Under the pieces are notes generated by a model, which saw nothing but the letters and a program-made list of their open reading frames with translations, searched no databases and was not told the origin of the DNA. A DNA stretch of 64,000 nucleotides, from positions 137,349 to 201,348 of the forward strand of contig NZ_VIKW01000006.1 of NCBI RefSeq assembly GCF_009711975.1, in the 5' to 3' direction. Positions 9,024-19,520 of the stretch are shown here, piece after piece (position 1 is the first letter of the stretch; each line of letters opens with the position of its first letter). The stretch comes from Anabaena sp. UHCC 0204 (GTDB lineage Bacteria > Cyanobacteriota > Cyanobacteriia > Cyanobacteriales > Nostocaceae). A program made the position numbers and the translations under genes.

Positions 9024-11549
9024 ATGGAACTCAAACAACCAACTTCCCAACCAATATATCAAACAAATATGACATTTTCTCTAGATCGTAGAGAAAGACA
9101 AAAAGCTTTGTCTAGAGTAATTGCTCGAATTCGGGAGTCTCTAGATATAGATATTATTTTTACAGTCACAGTAACTGAAGTTCGTCAGTTACTAAATACT
9201 GACAGAGTGGGAGTATTTCGGTTTGACAAGGAATTAGATTGTCAAGGTGAATTTATATATGAAGACGTAGATCAAAAATGGGTTTCTGCATTATCAACTA
9301 AACTGCATGAACACTATTGTGCAGAAGATTTTACCCAACTCTATCAAGAAGGCAGAATTAAAGTTATATCTGATATTTATCAAGACATTAATTGTGATTG
9401 TCAGGTTAAAAGTTTAGAAAAATTTCAAGTCCGTGCCAATATAGCTGTCCCCCTCATAAAAGGCAAAGATTTATGGGGATTATTGTGTATTCATCAATGT
9501 AGTCAACCCCGGCAATGGGAAGAATCAGAAATTGAATTTGTACAATTAATTTCTGAACATTTGGGAGTAGCTTTACAACAAGCTGATTATATAGAACAAG
9601 TTAAATTACAATCAGCCCAACTTGCACAAGCAAAAGCTAGAGAAAAATCGGCAGAACATCAAAAAACCATTGCCAAAACGATTGAAAAAATTCGTCAATC
9701 ATTAGACTTAGAGAGTATTTTTCGCACAACTACGGACGAACTCAGACATTTACTAAATGTTGATCGTGCAGCCATTTATCGTTTTAATCCTGATTGGAGT
9801 GGTGAATTTGTCTTTGAATCTGTAGCTGAAGGTTGGGTAAAGCTGATGGACGAACAGCTACAGCGTCCAGAGATAGGTGATAATATTAGTGAATGTAAAT
9901 TAAAAGATTTAGTAGAACCACCAACTGACACCTACTTACAAGATACAGGTGGTGGTCGGTTTGCTAAAGGTGAAGTATATCGTGTTTGTGATGATATTTA
10001 CAATTGCGGATTTAACAATTGTTACATCCAAGTTTTAGAAAGCTATCAAGCAAAAGCTTATGTAATTATTGCTATTCTCTATAATCACAAAATTTGGGGA
10101 TTATTAGCAGTTTACCAAAATACACAATCCCGTGATTGGCAACAAGATGAAGTCTACTTACTCACACAAGTTAGTTCACAATTGGGTGTAGCTTTACAGC
10201 AAGCTGAATATTTACAAACATTGCGGAAACAAGCATCCGAAATTAGCAAAGCAGCCGAAAGACAAAGAGCATTAGTAAATACTGTTGATAAAATTAGGCA
10301 GTCTTTAGATATTGATATTATCTTTAAAACTACTACTCAAGAAGTCGGGAGATTATTGGAAGTAGAACGAGTAGCAATTTATCGTTTTCATGCTGATTGG
10401 AGTGGTGAATTTGTCGCTGATTCTATTTTGGATAATTGGACAACAGTTGCTAAACCTCAACCTATAACTGAACTGGTGCTTCTACAAGAAACAAAAGCGG
10501 GAAAATATGCCAGAAATGAAGTTTTTGTTCCCATTTCTCAAGGTGAAAAGCTATGGGGATTGTTAGTAGCTTATCAAAATTCCCAACCTCGTTATTGGCA
10601 AGAGGAAGAAATCAATTTATTAGCACAAGTTGGTGTGCAATTGGGTGTAGCAATACAACAAGCTGAATCTTTAAAACAGATGCAGATACAAAAGGAAGAA
10701 ATTGCCCAAACTTTGAAAGAATTACAGCGCACTCAAAGCAAGTTAATTCAAAGTGAAAAAATGGCGGGTTTAGGTCAGTTAATTGCTGGGTTAGCACACG
10801 AAATTAATAACCCGATTAGTTTCATTTACGGTAATATTCCTTATGTGACTGACCATGTAAAAGATTTATTAAATTTAGTGCGTCTTTACCAGAATAACTA
10901 TCCCCAAGCAATAGGAGAAATTCAAGATCAGTTAGCAGAAATAGATTTAGACTTCATTAATGATGATTTGCCCAAAATGCTCAATTCTATGATGGGTGGA
11001 GCAGATCGTATTCGTCAATTGGTGATTTCATTAAGAACTTTTTCTCGTCTTGATGAAGCTGAAATGAAGCCTGTTAATTTACATGAAGGAATTGATAGCA
11101 CTCTCTCAATTTTACAACATCGGTTTCAACAACATAATAATACCCTAAAAATTGCAGTCATTAAAGAATATGGTGAATTACCGCCGATAGTTTGTTATGC
11201 TGCTCAAATGAATCAGGTATTTATGAATCTTCTCACTAATGCCCTTGATGGTTTAAAAGAATCATTTACAGAAAGTCCAAAAATTTGGATTCGGACAAAA
11301 GTTATAGATAATATTCATCTGCAAATTTGTATTGCTGATAATGGTTGTGGGATTGCGGAAAATGTACGCGATCGCATTTTTGAACCTTTCTTTACGACGA
11401 AAGAACCTGGACAAGGTAGCGGTTTAGGATTATCTGTGAGTTATCAAATCATTGTCGAAAAACACGGTGGACAAATTAAGTGCATTTCTGAATTAGGGAA
11501 AGGATGTGAGTTTATAATTGAAATGCCAATTCAGCAGAATTTAGTCTAA
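9024..11549 (+). CDS. Sensor histidine kinase with three GAF domains, two cyanobacteriochrome-like
   Basis: 841 residues from the ATG at 9024, chosen because GGAGAA stands 10 bp upstream; a TTG eight codons earlier is the alternative. GAF1 (about 30-190) and GAF2 (about 215-385) have the cyanobacteriochrome pattern ending LWGLL with a W a few residues later, and each keeps a Cys at the canonical bilin-attachment position: C126-Q127 in GAF1, C333-Y334 in GAF2. GAF3 (about 410-545) has no such Cys and looks shortened. A coiled linker leads to the kinase: GLAHEINNP with H592, [11 protein letters not shown] (N box), ADNGCGIAE (G1), FEPFFTTKE (F) and GSGLGLS (G2). No membrane segment. It probably senses light or a small ligand; the response-regulator partner is not adjacent. 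Confidence 0.9.
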   Translation: MELKQPTSQPIYQTNMTFSLDRRERQKALSRVIARIRESLDIDIIFTVTVTEVRQLLNTDRVGVFRFDKELDCQGEFIYEDVDQKWVSALSTKLHEHYCAEDFTQLYQEGRIKVISDIYQDINCDCQVKSLEKFQVRANIAVPLIKGKDLWGLLCIHQCSQPRQWEESEIEFVQLISEHLGVALQQADYIEQVKLQSAQLAQAKAREKSAEHQKTIAKTIEKIRQSLDLESIFRTTTDELRHLLNVDRAAIYRFNPDWSGEFVFESVAEGWVKLMDEQLQRPEIGDNISECKLKDLVEPPTDTYLQDTGGGRFAKGEVYRVCDDIYNCGFNNCYIQVLESYQAKAYVIIAILYNHKIWGLLAVYQNTQSRDWQQDEVYLLTQVSSQLGVALQQAEYLQTLRKQASEISKAAERQRALVNTVDKIRQSLDIDIIFKTTTQEVGRLLEVERVAIYRFHADWSGEFVADSILDNWTTVAKPQPITELVLLQETKAGKYARNEVFVPISQGEKLWGLLVAYQNSQPRYWQEEEINLLAQVGVQLGVAIQQAESLKQMQIQKEEIAQTLKELQRTQSKLIQSEKMAGLGQLIAGLAHEINNPISFIYGNIPYVTDHVKDLLNLVRLYQNNYPQAIGEIQDQLAEIDLDFINDDLPKMLNSMMGGADRIRQLVISLRTFSRLDEAEMKPVNLHEGIDSTLSILQHRFQQHNNTLKIAVIKEYGELPPIVCYAAQMNQVFMNLLTNALDGLKESFTESPKIWIRTKVIDNIHLQICIADNGCGIAENVRDRIFEPFFTTKEPGQGSGLGLSVSYQIIVEKHGGQIKCISELGKGCEFIIEMPIQQNLV

Positions 11550-11564
11550 CTATTGAAGAAGAAA

Positions 11565-12530
11565 TTACCAATCACCTAATTGAGTGCTAAGAAAATAGCG
11601 GACATGATCAACAAAAGTTAGTCCCCATTCTCTTGTCCCATGTCCCATTCCCGGAACTACATAACATTCACCATCAGGGAATTGTTGAGCGCATTTTTTA
11701 GCATCTTGAGAACCAACTACAGGATCATTACCCCCTACCAAAAATCTTACCTGACGCGGTAATTTAACCTGATTTACATAAGTCATCGGGTTACAAGCTA
11801 AAGCAAACTCATCAGGATCTTTAATATTTTTTACAAGTTGCAAAAGATTAATAATTGTTTTTGTTTCTGGTTGTAGTTTTCCAGCTAGATTTCCTGCCAT
11901 TTTCCCTAGCGGTGAAGCGGCTAAATTTGGTAAAATACAACCACCCCAAGTTTTAGCAAAATACTCAAGGTCTGCATGGCCGATTACTCCCAATAATCTT
12001 TCTCCAATCCCATGAGCAGTAAAACAATATGCTGTTTCTAATACTCCCATGCTGACCCCAAATAATGCCAATTTAGTATTACCTATTCCATACCGTTGAC
12101 GACAAAATTCATGAACTTTATTGACATCATCTACATTTTTGCGAAATAGGTGTAAAAGTAGTTTTGTATCAAAGGGAATACCTCTTTCTATTAATGGTTG
12201 AATTTCTTTTTCTACCTTCGCTGTAAATGTTCTAATTAAACTCCTCTCCCCAGCAAAAGGAGTATCAAATAAAGCTACAGCAATACCCATCTGTGTCAGT
12301 GTGGGGATGATAAAAGCATTTAAGCCATAGGGCGCACACATCCCTTGTAAACCAATAACTAGAGGTACATCTTGTCCAGTACGATGGGGGGGCAAAAAAA
12401 CCACTACTGGAAAGCCACTGAGTCTTTCATCAATATCAGCTACTCCAATGTAAGGGTAAGGTTCATAGAACCAATAGCGATCGCCATTTACACCTTCTAA
12501 ATTAATCGTTTCGGGACCGTAGATAGGCAT
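11565..12530 (-). CDS. Alpha/beta hydrolase-fold protein
   Basis: A 321-residue soluble protein. The nucleophile elbow is visible as ALFGVSMG (G-x-S-x-G), preceded by a core strand and an oxyanion-type stretch (VIGLQGMC). Near the C-terminus GGNDPVV supplies the probable acid and PGMGHGTREWG the probable histidine, so the triad seems complete. No signal peptide. Substrate is unknown. It lies 107 bp downstream of polA on the same strand, with a strong hairpin between them, so it is probably transcribed separately. Its 3' end nearly meets the convergent kinase gene (15 bp). Confidence 0.75.
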   Translation of the reverse strand: MPIYGPETINLEGVNGDRYWFYEPYPYIGVADIDERLSGFPVVVFLPPHRTGQDVPLVIGLQGMCAPYGLNAFIIPTLTQMGIAVALFDTPFAGERSLIRTFTAKVEKEIQPLIERGIPFDTKLLLHLFRKNVDDVNKVHEFCRQRYGIGNTKLALFGVSMGVLETAYCFTAHGIGERLLGVIGHADLEYFAKTWGGCILPNLAASPLGKMAGNLAGKLQPETKTIINLLQLVKNIKDPDEFALACNPMTYVNQVKLPRQVRFLVGGNDPVVGSQDAKKCAQQFPDGECYVVPGMGHGTREWGLTFVDHVRYFLSTQLGDW

Positions 12531-12583
12531 ATTTAGTTAGATAAATAATAATTACTGTATTTTATACACAAAACGCAGTTTTT

Positions 12584-12616
12584 AGATCCCCGATTTTTCA
12601 AAAAATCGGGGGATCT
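12584..12616 (-). terminator. Hairpin terminator after polA
   Basis: Arms AGATCCCCGATTTTT and AAAAATCGGGGGATCT pair almost perfectly around a two-base loop. It lies just past the polA stop codon and before the next minus-strand gene; A/T-rich sequence flanks both sides. Confidence 0.6.
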
Positions 12617-12637
12617 TGTTTTTCAAAATATTCAAAT

Positions 12638-15553
12638 TTATTTCGTTTCCATCCAATTATCCCCTGCGTGAATATCAACAACTAAAGGCACAGATAAAGA
12701 AACAGCATTTTCCATTACTGACTTAATTTGTGGTTTTAATTCTTCCCACTCTTGAGGAGGAACTTCAAACACTAATTCATCATGAACTTGCAACAATAAA
12801 CGCGCTTGATATTTCTTTAAAACCTCATGTAATTGAATCATGGCAATTTTGATAATATCCGCACTAGAACCTTGAATGGGTGCATTTGCAGCGGAACGGA
12901 GTAATCCGGCATCGTAAGCACCTAAATTCTTTAATTTCTGTAAATTAATATCTTCTAAATTGCTACCTTTTAGCTGACGTAAACTATTACTTGTAAATTC
13001 AAAATAACGTCGTCTACCGAGAATTGTTTCCACATAACCAAGAGCGATCGCTTGTTTTTTAACTTCCTCTAAATATTTAAACACTTGAGGATATCGTTCA
13101 TTAAATCGCTTAATAAACTCATTCGCATTAGCTTTATCTATACCAGTTGAGCGGGCAAATTTAAGAGAACCCATGCCATAAATTACACCAAAATTAATCG
13201 TCTTCGCAAAACGCCGTTCATCTGATGTTACTTCTTCTTTCTCAAAAACTAATTTTGCAGTCACAGTATGAATATCTTCATTTTGTTGATATGCTTGAAT
13301 TAATATCGGTTCTTGACTCAAATGTGCCAAAATCCTTAACTCAATTTGCGAGTAATCAGCAGCTACCATTAACCAACCAGATTCCGGTAAAAACGCCTTT
13401 CTAATTTGCCGACTAAAAGCAGTACGAATAGGGATATTTTGTAAATTTGGATTAGAAGAAGATAACCTACCTGTAGAAGTTGCAGTTTGGTTAAAATCAG
13501 TATGTAATCTTTGGCTTTTGGGATGTACTAAAACTGGTAGCGCATCTACATAGGTAGACTTTAATTTTGATAAAGTCCGATATTCAATAATCGCTTCCAC
13601 AAATCCAGTATTATCAACTTCTTGGAGTTTTTCTAAAGTTGCTGCATCTGTAGAATAACCAGTTTGAATTTTACGAGAATATTTGGTACTTAAACCTAAT
13701 TTATCAAAAAGAATTTGACTTAATTGCTTAGGAGAACCTAAATTAAATTTCTCTCCCACAATTTCAGTAGCTGTTATTTCTAATTTTGCTAATTCTGTTT
13801 CTAACTGCTGTGAAAGTTCTTTGAGATAATCTGAATTAATACGAACTCCTGTATATTCAACTTCTGCTAAAACTGCTTCTAACGGTAGTTCAACTTCATT
13901 CAAAAGTTTATATAAAGCTGGAGTTCCTGCTAACTTCTCCCGTAATTTTGGTACTAATCCAAATGTAGAATAAACGTCCATTCCGCAATAATCAGCAACC
14001 GCAGAAATACTAATATCAGCGATAGTTTGCCCTTTAGGAACTAAATCTCCATAACTTTTGCCACTGAATCCCAAATATCGCAGAGATAAATCACTTAAAT
14101 TATGGCTACTATCTGGATTAATCAAATAACTAGCCAGCATCGTATCAAATACCACTCCAGTTAAATTAATACCTTGACACCGCAGAATTAACCGATCAAA
14201 TTTAGCATTTTGTAAGGATTTGGGATAATCAGCAATTTCCAAAATTGGCCGCAGTGTTTCTAATACCAAATCTCGACTTAAATTATCACCATTTTTATGT
14301 CCAATGGGAATATAAGCAACTTGATCAGGTTCTATTCCCCAACAGCAACCAATCCCGACTAAATCTGCATCTCGTGGTTCTAATGCAGTAGTTTCTGTAT
14401 CCCAAGCAACGGGTATTTCTGGATTTGTGAATTTTCTTAAACCTGCGACTAATTCCGTTAATTTAGCTGTTGTATTAATGATGCGTGGTTGAATAGGTGA
14501 AGCATTTTGTTTGATTTCTTTGGCTGTATCTTCTGCACTAAAAAACCACAGATCATCATCTGTTTCTGTAGAAGGTGTTTCTATAGTTTTAGATACTGGA
14601 GTTTCTACAATCTCTCCGCCAAATTTTTGCTGTATTTCATTGATTTTATCTAAAAATCTTTTAAATTCTAATTTCTCTAAAATCGGGATTAGTTGAGTAT
14701 TATCAAAACCTTTTAATTGACAATCTTCTAAATCAATTTCTAAAGGCACATCACAAACTATCTTTGCTAAATAGCGCGATTTTTCAGCGTCTTCTTTACC
14801 CGTAGCTAGTTTTTTCTGAGTTGCACCTTTAATTTCATCTAAAGCAGCATATATTTGTTCAATAGAATTATAAGTATTTAAGAGTTGAACTGCTGTTTTT
14901 TCGCCAATTCCTTTGACTCCGGGAATATTATCTGATTTATCACCACAGAGGGCTTTAAAATCAACAATTTGTGTAGGTAATACGCCTAATTTTTCTTTTA
15001 CTTCTTCAGCTTTGAATTCAGCAATACTATTTGTAGAACGTTTTAATGCTTCTGGTGTGAAATTTAAAACTGTAATTTCTTTATCAGCATCAATTAGTTG
15101 AAATAAATCTCTATCACCGGAAAGTATCTTAACCCGATACCCAGCCGCAGCGGCTTTTTGTGCTAATGTTCCCAATACGTCATCTGCTTCATATCCAGGT
15201 GCAGTTATGATGGGTAGATTCAGACTGGTGAGTAACTCATAGAGGTTTTCTAAGTCGGGAATAAAGTCTTCTGGTGTTTCTGCACGTCCAGCTTTATATG
15301 TATCATCAGCTTCATGACGGAAAGTGGGTAAAGCCAAATCAAAAGCTACAGCTATTGCTTGCGGCTGTTGTGTGGCTATTACCTCTAGCAAACATTTAAG
15401 AAAACCAAAACACACACTAGTAGGAATACCAGTGTGTGTGCGAAGTCCTCCATCTCTACCTTTAGCAAAAGCGAAGTAGGAACGAAAAGCTAGGGAGTGT
15501 CCATCAACGAGGATGAATGTAGGCTTGTTTATAAATGGAGAATTAAAAGTCAA
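12638..15553 (-). CDS. polA: DNA polymerase I
   Basis: 971 residues with all three expected domains. Residues 1-310 are the 5'-3' exonuclease (VDGHSLAFRS, APGYEADDVLG, LSGDRDLFQL, CGDKSDNIPGVKGIG). About 345-540 is a proofreading-type 3'-5' exonuclease keeping VAWDTETTAL (D-x-E). The polymerase domain has motif A AADYSQIELR, motif B RRFAKTINFGVIYG and motif C LLQVHDELVFEV. The protein works in lagging-strand maturation and repair. All catalytic residues I can check are present. It appears to be a single gene with its own terminator, about 50 bp from a PEP-CTERM gene in the same direction. Confidence 0.97.
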   Translation of the reverse strand: MTFNSPFINKPTFILVDGHSLAFRSYFAFAKGRDGGLRTHTGIPTSVCFGFLKCLLEVIATQQPQAIAVAFDLALPTFRHEADDTYKAGRAETPEDFIPDLENLYELLTSLNLPIITAPGYEADDVLGTLAQKAAAAGYRVKILSGDRDLFQLIDADKEITVLNFTPEALKRSTNSIAEFKAEEVKEKLGVLPTQIVDFKALCGDKSDNIPGVKGIGEKTAVQLLNTYNSIEQIYAALDEIKGATQKKLATGKEDAEKSRYLAKIVCDVPLEIDLEDCQLKGFDNTQLIPILEKLEFKRFLDKINEIQQKFGGEIVETPVSKTIETPSTETDDDLWFFSAEDTAKEIKQNASPIQPRIINTTAKLTELVAGLRKFTNPEIPVAWDTETTALEPRDADLVGIGCCWGIEPDQVAYIPIGHKNGDNLSRDLVLETLRPILEIADYPKSLQNAKFDRLILRCQGINLTGVVFDTMLASYLINPDSSHNLSDLSLRYLGFSGKSYGDLVPKGQTIADISISAVADYCGMDVYSTFGLVPKLREKLAGTPALYKLLNEVELPLEAVLAEVEYTGVRINSDYLKELSQQLETELAKLEITATEIVGEKFNLGSPKQLSQILFDKLGLSTKYSRKIQTGYSTDAATLEKLQEVDNTGFVEAIIEYRTLSKLKSTYVDALPVLVHPKSQRLHTDFNQTATSTGRLSSSNPNLQNIPIRTAFSRQIRKAFLPESGWLMVAADYSQIELRILAHLSQEPILIQAYQQNEDIHTVTAKLVFEKEEVTSDERRFAKTINFGVIYGMGSLKFARSTGIDKANANEFIKRFNERYPQVFKYLEEVKKQAIALGYVETILGRRRYFEFTSNSLRQLKGSNLEDINLQKLKNLGAYDAGLLRSAANAPIQGSSADIIKIAMIQLHEVLKKYQARLLLQVHDELVFEVPPQEWEELKPQIKSVMENAVSLSVPLVVDIHAGDNWMETK

Positions 15554-15608
15554 TTGATTAACCGAATTAGGGAACTATTCTATTGTAAACAGACACTCCC
15601 ATTAACTA

Positions 15609-16424
15609 TTAGTTAGCAGCTTGATTTTGTTGACGACGACGCAAGAAAGCGAGTGTAGCCACTGCACCTAAGCCCATCATTGCACCAGGTTCAGGAGTAG
15701 TTTTTCTAGCAACAACTTTGAAGTCAGGACCATCAAAGCTGTCATTTGCTGTTAATTTCAAACCGCTTAATTGGGTTACTCCTAACTGCGCTAGGCTAAC
15801 TCCCCATGAACCAACATTTTGAGAACCGCCAATTTCTTTTGTGTTAATTTGATATCCAGCGTCTGATTGATCCCCTCTTAATAATTTCAAAGCATTACCA
15901 ATCGCATTTCCAGACGCATCTAAAGCTCGAATTCGCAAGTCACTATTTTTACCCCGTTCCCAAAAGAACAGACTATCTAATCCAGAATCATCTGCTTTAA
16001 TCAGGCTATCGAAGAATATTTTAATGTTAAAAGCACCATTATCTTCGGTGTCAATGATATTGTTTAAGTTCTTGTTACCCAAGTATGCAGCAATTTCAGC
16101 GTTTGTTGGATTTTCATTGGTAGCATAACTACCAGTACCGAAAAGCTTAATAGCATTAGATGCGTTATCTCCTTTGTCTGTACTTGCTGCACCAGTATTA
16201 TTATGCGTCCATGTGTCATTGCTAATGATATTAGCACTATTAACTAAGGAAAAGTTGCTGATTGTCTTGCCATTCTGTGTCACAGAATTTAACCAAGTAT
16301 CACCCTTAGCACCATTGTTTTGGGTGAACTGGGTTGTAAATGTTGCAGCTTGAGCAGATGCTGACATTGCCAATACTGAGCTAATTACTAAAGCAGCGGG
16401 TACTAATAAGTTCTTGACTTTCAT
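15609..16424 (-). CDS. PEP-CTERM sorting domain protein, secreted
   Basis: 271 residues from the ATG at 16424, which has AAGGAC about 8 bp upstream; an in-frame ATG 120 bp earlier adds an unlikely leader. MKVKNLLVPAALVISSVLA and the following ASAQA form a typical Sec signal. The C-terminus TPEPGAMMGLGAVATLAFL followed by RRR is a PEP-CTERM anchor: the PEP motif, a hydrophobic helix and a basic tail, removed by an exosortase. The middle is Ser/Asn/Asp-rich with predicted beta structure. Such proteins sit on or outside the cell envelope. Specific function is unknown. Confidence 0.83.
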   Translation of the reverse strand: MKVKNLLVPAALVISSVLAMSASAQAATFTTQFTQNNGAKGDTWLNSVTQNGKTISNFSLVNSANIISNDTWTHNNTGAASTDKGDNASNAIKLFGTGSYATNENPTNAEIAAYLGNKNLNNIIDTEDNGAFNIKIFFDSLIKADDSGLDSLFFWERGKNSDLRIRALDASGNAIGNALKLLRGDQSDAGYQINTKEIGGSQNVGSWGVSLAQLGVTQLSGLKLTANDSFDGPDFKVVARKTTPEPGAMMGLGAVATLAFLRRRQQNQAAN

Positions 16425-16784
16425 GATGTTTGTCCTTGATCTATGATTTGCTTGAACTGTATAGTTAGTTTTGTTTTGGAAAACATCACTTAACTTATTT
16501 AGTAATAGATCGGTATGCCTATTGATGTCTATAAGTGAATCCACTAATTCACAAACTCTTTAAACAAGTAAGTTATTGGTAATATCTACAGAATACTCAT
16601 GGAAAAACCTAACCGTATAGGTTCTAGTTGTATCTTGACCAACAATCCCTCTTTGGCAAATATATTGTTTTAGTAAAGTATAAACAAACAACTTAGTTGA
16701 TTAGTTTTGACATTTCATCAGGTAAAGTTATTCAAAAAGAATAAACTGTGTAACGTTCTTATGGCTCTGGAATCGAGAAAACTT

Positions 16785-17657
16785 ATGACACCATTAGAGA
16801 ATTTTTTAACATCAACCGCTCATCTGACTAAAAATGGCAAAGAGATTAAATTGTTGGTTTTAGATATAGATGGGACTATTGCTGGTGATTCCAATACTGT
16901 CAGTGTCACTGTCAAACAAGCTATTGCTGCGGTACAAGCCCAAGGAATTCAAGTAGCGATCGCCACAGGAAGAATGTATCGTTCTGCTGTGCGGTTTCAT
17001 CGGGAAATCGGCTCTACTCTGCCTTTAGTCGCTTATCAAGGTGCTTGGATTCAAGATCCAAATACGCAGAAAATTCACCGTCATTTACCTGTATCTAGGG
17101 AAATTTCCCACCAACTACTAGAATATTTTGAACAGTCACAATGGCGATCGCTCCTCTCGGTCCATTTTTATATCAACGATCAACTGTATGTCCGAGAAAT
17201 CACTAAAGAAACGGCAATTTATGCAGAACGCTCTGGTGTTACTCCGATTCCTGTCGGTGATTTACGTAAAGTATTAAATGATGAACCTACAAAAGTTTTA
17301 GCTTTGTGTAACGACGCAAATTTAATTCAACAACTTTTAGGTAATTTACGTCGTCAATATACACCGGCAGAATTATATATGACAACATCTGTGGCTACCT
17401 TTTTAGAAGCAGCTAATACCTGTGTTAATAAAGGCAATGCTGTCCGTTACCTAGCAGAAGAGATGCTAGGACTAGAAAGCCATAACGTCATGACTATTGG
17501 TGATAATTTCAATGATGTAGAAATGCTAGATTATGCGGGAATTGGTGTAGCAATGGGTGACGCACCAGCAGAAGTTCAAGCGATCGCTCATTGGGTAGCA
17601 CCCAGTGTAGAAGCAGATGGAGCAGCAGTAGCAATGGAAAAATTCTTACTTTCCTAG
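16785..17657 (+). CDS. HAD-superfamily phosphatase, Cof-type
   Basis: The haloacid-dehalogenase motifs are KLLVLDIDGTIAG (motif I, D-x-D), VAIATGRMY (motif II) and MTIGDNFNDVEMLDYAGIGVAMG (motif IV, given here in two parts: the acidic pair lies in DNFND). The cap region between motifs II and IV places it in the Cof/HAD-IIB group, which removes phosphate from sugar phosphates or cofactors. I chose the ATG at 16785 because GAGAA lies about 8 bp upstream; ATG 16761 is also possible. A strong terminator follows. Substrate cannot be read from sequence. Confidence 0.85.
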   Translation: MTPLENFLTSTAHLTKNGKEIKLLVLDIDGTIAGDSNTVSVTVKQAIAAVQAQGIQVAIATGRMYRSAVRFHREIGSTLPLVAYQGAWIQDPNTQKIHRHLPVSREISHQLLEYFEQSQWRSLLSVHFYINDQLYVREITKETAIYAERSGVTPIPVGDLRKVLNDEPTKVLALCNDANLIQQLLGNLRRQYTPAELYMTTSVATFLEAANTCVNKGNAVRYLAEEMLGLESHNVMTIGDNFNDVEMLDYAGIGVAMGDAPAEVQAIAHWVAPSVEADGAAVAMEKFLLS

Positions 17658-17678
17658 CTAAATTTTACCATACACATC

Positions 17679-17725
17679 AAAAAAGACACCGACGACTGGC
17701 CGTGTTTCGTCTCGGTGTCTTTTTT
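17679..17725 (+). terminator. Strong rho-independent terminator
   Basis: Arms AAAAAAGACACCGA and TCGGTGTCTTTTTT are perfect complements around a 19-base loop and end in a run of T. It stops transcription of the HAD phosphatase gene. Confidence 0.85.
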
Positions 17726-17727
17726 GG

Positions 17728-18108
17728 TTCGCTCCTCACACATTTGCACAGTTTAGCCAGAGATATTTATTTTGTCAATAGTGGTTAGTCAGACAAAATT
17801 AAATTCATAACTGGGAAAGAGGACGACAGCCGATGTTATCAATACTGCTTGTTTCACAACTGAGATCAATAGATGCTTCTTTACAAGCGTTCAATAGTAA
17901 GAATATATGTCTATGCGATGCTTGGCGTAAGTTCAAAAAGCAATAGTTGAGATTCCCAAAGAGCTAAAAACATAAATTTTGTATAATTTGCATAAAATAG
18001 ACAAAAAATCTATAATTATAATCTCAACCTATAAATCTTTTAAACCAGATGTCTGTAATAAGATAGTAAACAGACTTGATATACATTACTAATTAAGCGT
18101 AATTCCTA
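17728..18108. other. Intergenic region before miaB
   Basis: About 380 bp with no credible ORF, repeat or tRNA. GCTCCTCACAC at 17734-17744 resembles the core motif of the cyanobacterial Yfr1 RNA, but the hairpins expected on both sides are not there. The last 100 bp are A/T-rich and probably hold the miaB promoter. Confidence 0.4.
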
Positions 18109-19470
18109 ATGACCACTAACCGCCATTACCACATCATTACCTTCGGCTGTCAAATGAACAAGGCCGACTCTGAGCGCATGGCTGGTATTTTAGAAGACAT
18201 GGGCTTTGAGTGGACAGAAGACCCAAACCAAGCAGATGTAATCCTTTACAATACTTGCACCATTCGGGATAATGCAGAACAGAAAGTATATTCTTATTTA
18301 GGTAGGCAAGCTAAACGCAAGCATGAACAACCTGATTTAACACTGATTGTTGCTGGTTGTGTTGCCCAACAAGAAGGAGAAGCTTTACTGCGGCGTGTAC
18401 CAGAATTGGATTTGGTGATGGGTCCTCAACACGCTAACCGTCTCAAGGACTTACTAGAGTCTGTTTTTGAGGGTAATCAAGTTGTTGCTACTGAAGAAGT
18501 TCACATTTTTGAAGATATCACCCAACCCCGTCGAGATAGTCAAGTCACAGCGTGGGTAAATATCATTTATGGCTGCAACGAACGTTGTACTTATTGCGTA
18601 GTTCCTAACGTCCGTGGTGTGGAACAGTCCCGCACACCAGAGTCTATTCGTGCGGAAATCGAACAACTAGGAAAACAAGGCTATAAAGAAATTACGCTTC
18701 TGGGTCAAAATATTGATGCTTACGGGCGAGATTTACCTGGTTCTACCCCAGAAGGTCGTCACCTGCACACCTTGACAGATTTACTGTATTATGTTCATGA
18801 TGTGCCAGGGATTGAAAGAATTAGATTTGCTACCAGTCATCCCCGTTATTTTACGGAAAGATTAATTAAAGCTTGTGCCGAGTTACCAAAGGTTTGTGAA
18901 CATTTCCATATTCCCTTTCAATCTGGGGATAATGAGCTTTTAAAGGCCATGTCACGAGGTTATACTCACGAAAAATATCGCCGGATTATTGATACTATTA
19001 GGCGATATATGCCAGATGCTTCCATTAGTGCGGATGCAATTGTGGGGTTTCCTGGTGAGACAGAGGCACAATTTGAAAATACTTTGAAATTAGTAGAAGA
19101 TATCGGTTTTGATTTGTTGAATACTGCTGCTTATTCACCTCGTCCCGGCACACCTGCGGCTTTGTGGGATCATCAATTAAGTGAAGAAGTCAAAAGCGAC
19201 AGATTGCAAAGATTAAATCATTTAGTTAATATCAAAGCAGCCGAGCGATCGCAGCGTTACTTGGGACGCACTGAAAAAGTATTAGTAGAAGATCAAAACA
19301 GCAAAGATAAAACTCAGGTCATGGGACGCACTGGTGGTAATCGTCTCACTTTCTTTACTGGTGATATTCATCAACTAAAAGGGCAAATAGTCGAAGTGAA
19401 AATTACCGAAGTTCGTGCTTTTAGCTTAACTGGAGAAGCAGTGGAAGTTCGTCAACCAGTGACTGTTTAA
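18109..19470 (+). CDS. miaB: tRNA-2-methylthio-N6-dimethylallyladenosine synthase MiaB
   Basis: 453 residues, normal family length. The N-terminal MTTase domain has three cysteines for one cluster ([10 protein letters not shown] with C14, [17 protein letters not shown]). The radical-SAM domain has [17 protein letters not shown], the C-x3-C-x2-C cluster motif with the family's following [18 protein letters not shown] is the MiaB-type SAM-binding stretch, and a TRAM RNA-binding domain ends the protein (about 385-450). It adds the methylthio group to i6A37 in tRNAs reading UNN codons. No gene partner is adjacent. Confidence 0.97.
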   Translation: MTTNRHYHIITFGCQMNKADSERMAGILEDMGFEWTEDPNQADVILYNTCTIRDNAEQKVYSYLGRQAKRKHEQPDLTLIVAGCVAQQEGEALLRRVPELDLVMGPQHANRLKDLLESVFEGNQVVATEEVHIFEDITQPRRDSQVTAWVNIIYGCNERCTYCVVPNVRGVEQSRTPESIRAEIEQLGKQGYKEITLLGQNIDAYGRDLPGSTPEGRHLHTLTDLLYYVHDVPGIERIRFATSHPRYFTERLIKACAELPKVCEHFHIPFQSGDNELLKAMSRGYTHEKYRRIIDTIRRYMPDASISADAIVGFPGETEAQFENTLKLVEDIGFDLLNTAAYSPRPGTPAALWDHQLSEEVKSDRLQRLNHLVNIKAAERSQRYLGRTEKVLVEDQNSKDKTQVMGRTGGNRLTFFTGDIHQLKGQIVEVKITEVRAFSLTGEAVEVRQPVTV

Positions 19471-19480
19471 TGACTCCTAG

Positions 19481-19505
19481 CTGGGCGCAGACCCTGCGCC
19501 CCTAC
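19481..19505. repeat. CTGGGCGCAG intergenic repeat, copy 1
   Basis: CTGGGCGCAGACCCTGCGCC, then CCTAC. The core GGGCGCAG/CTGCGCCC forms a hairpin. Near-identical copies occur at 49727-49751 and 56964-56989. Here it lies between the convergent miaB and protease genes. Confidence 0.7.
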
Positions 19506-19520
19506 TGCTGTGACTCCTTC

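Noticed and set aside
17734..17744. Yfr1-like core motif GCTCCTCACAC
   Set aside because: It follows a terminator hairpin, but the 3' hairpin of Yfr1 is absent and the first base differs, so I treat it as chance.
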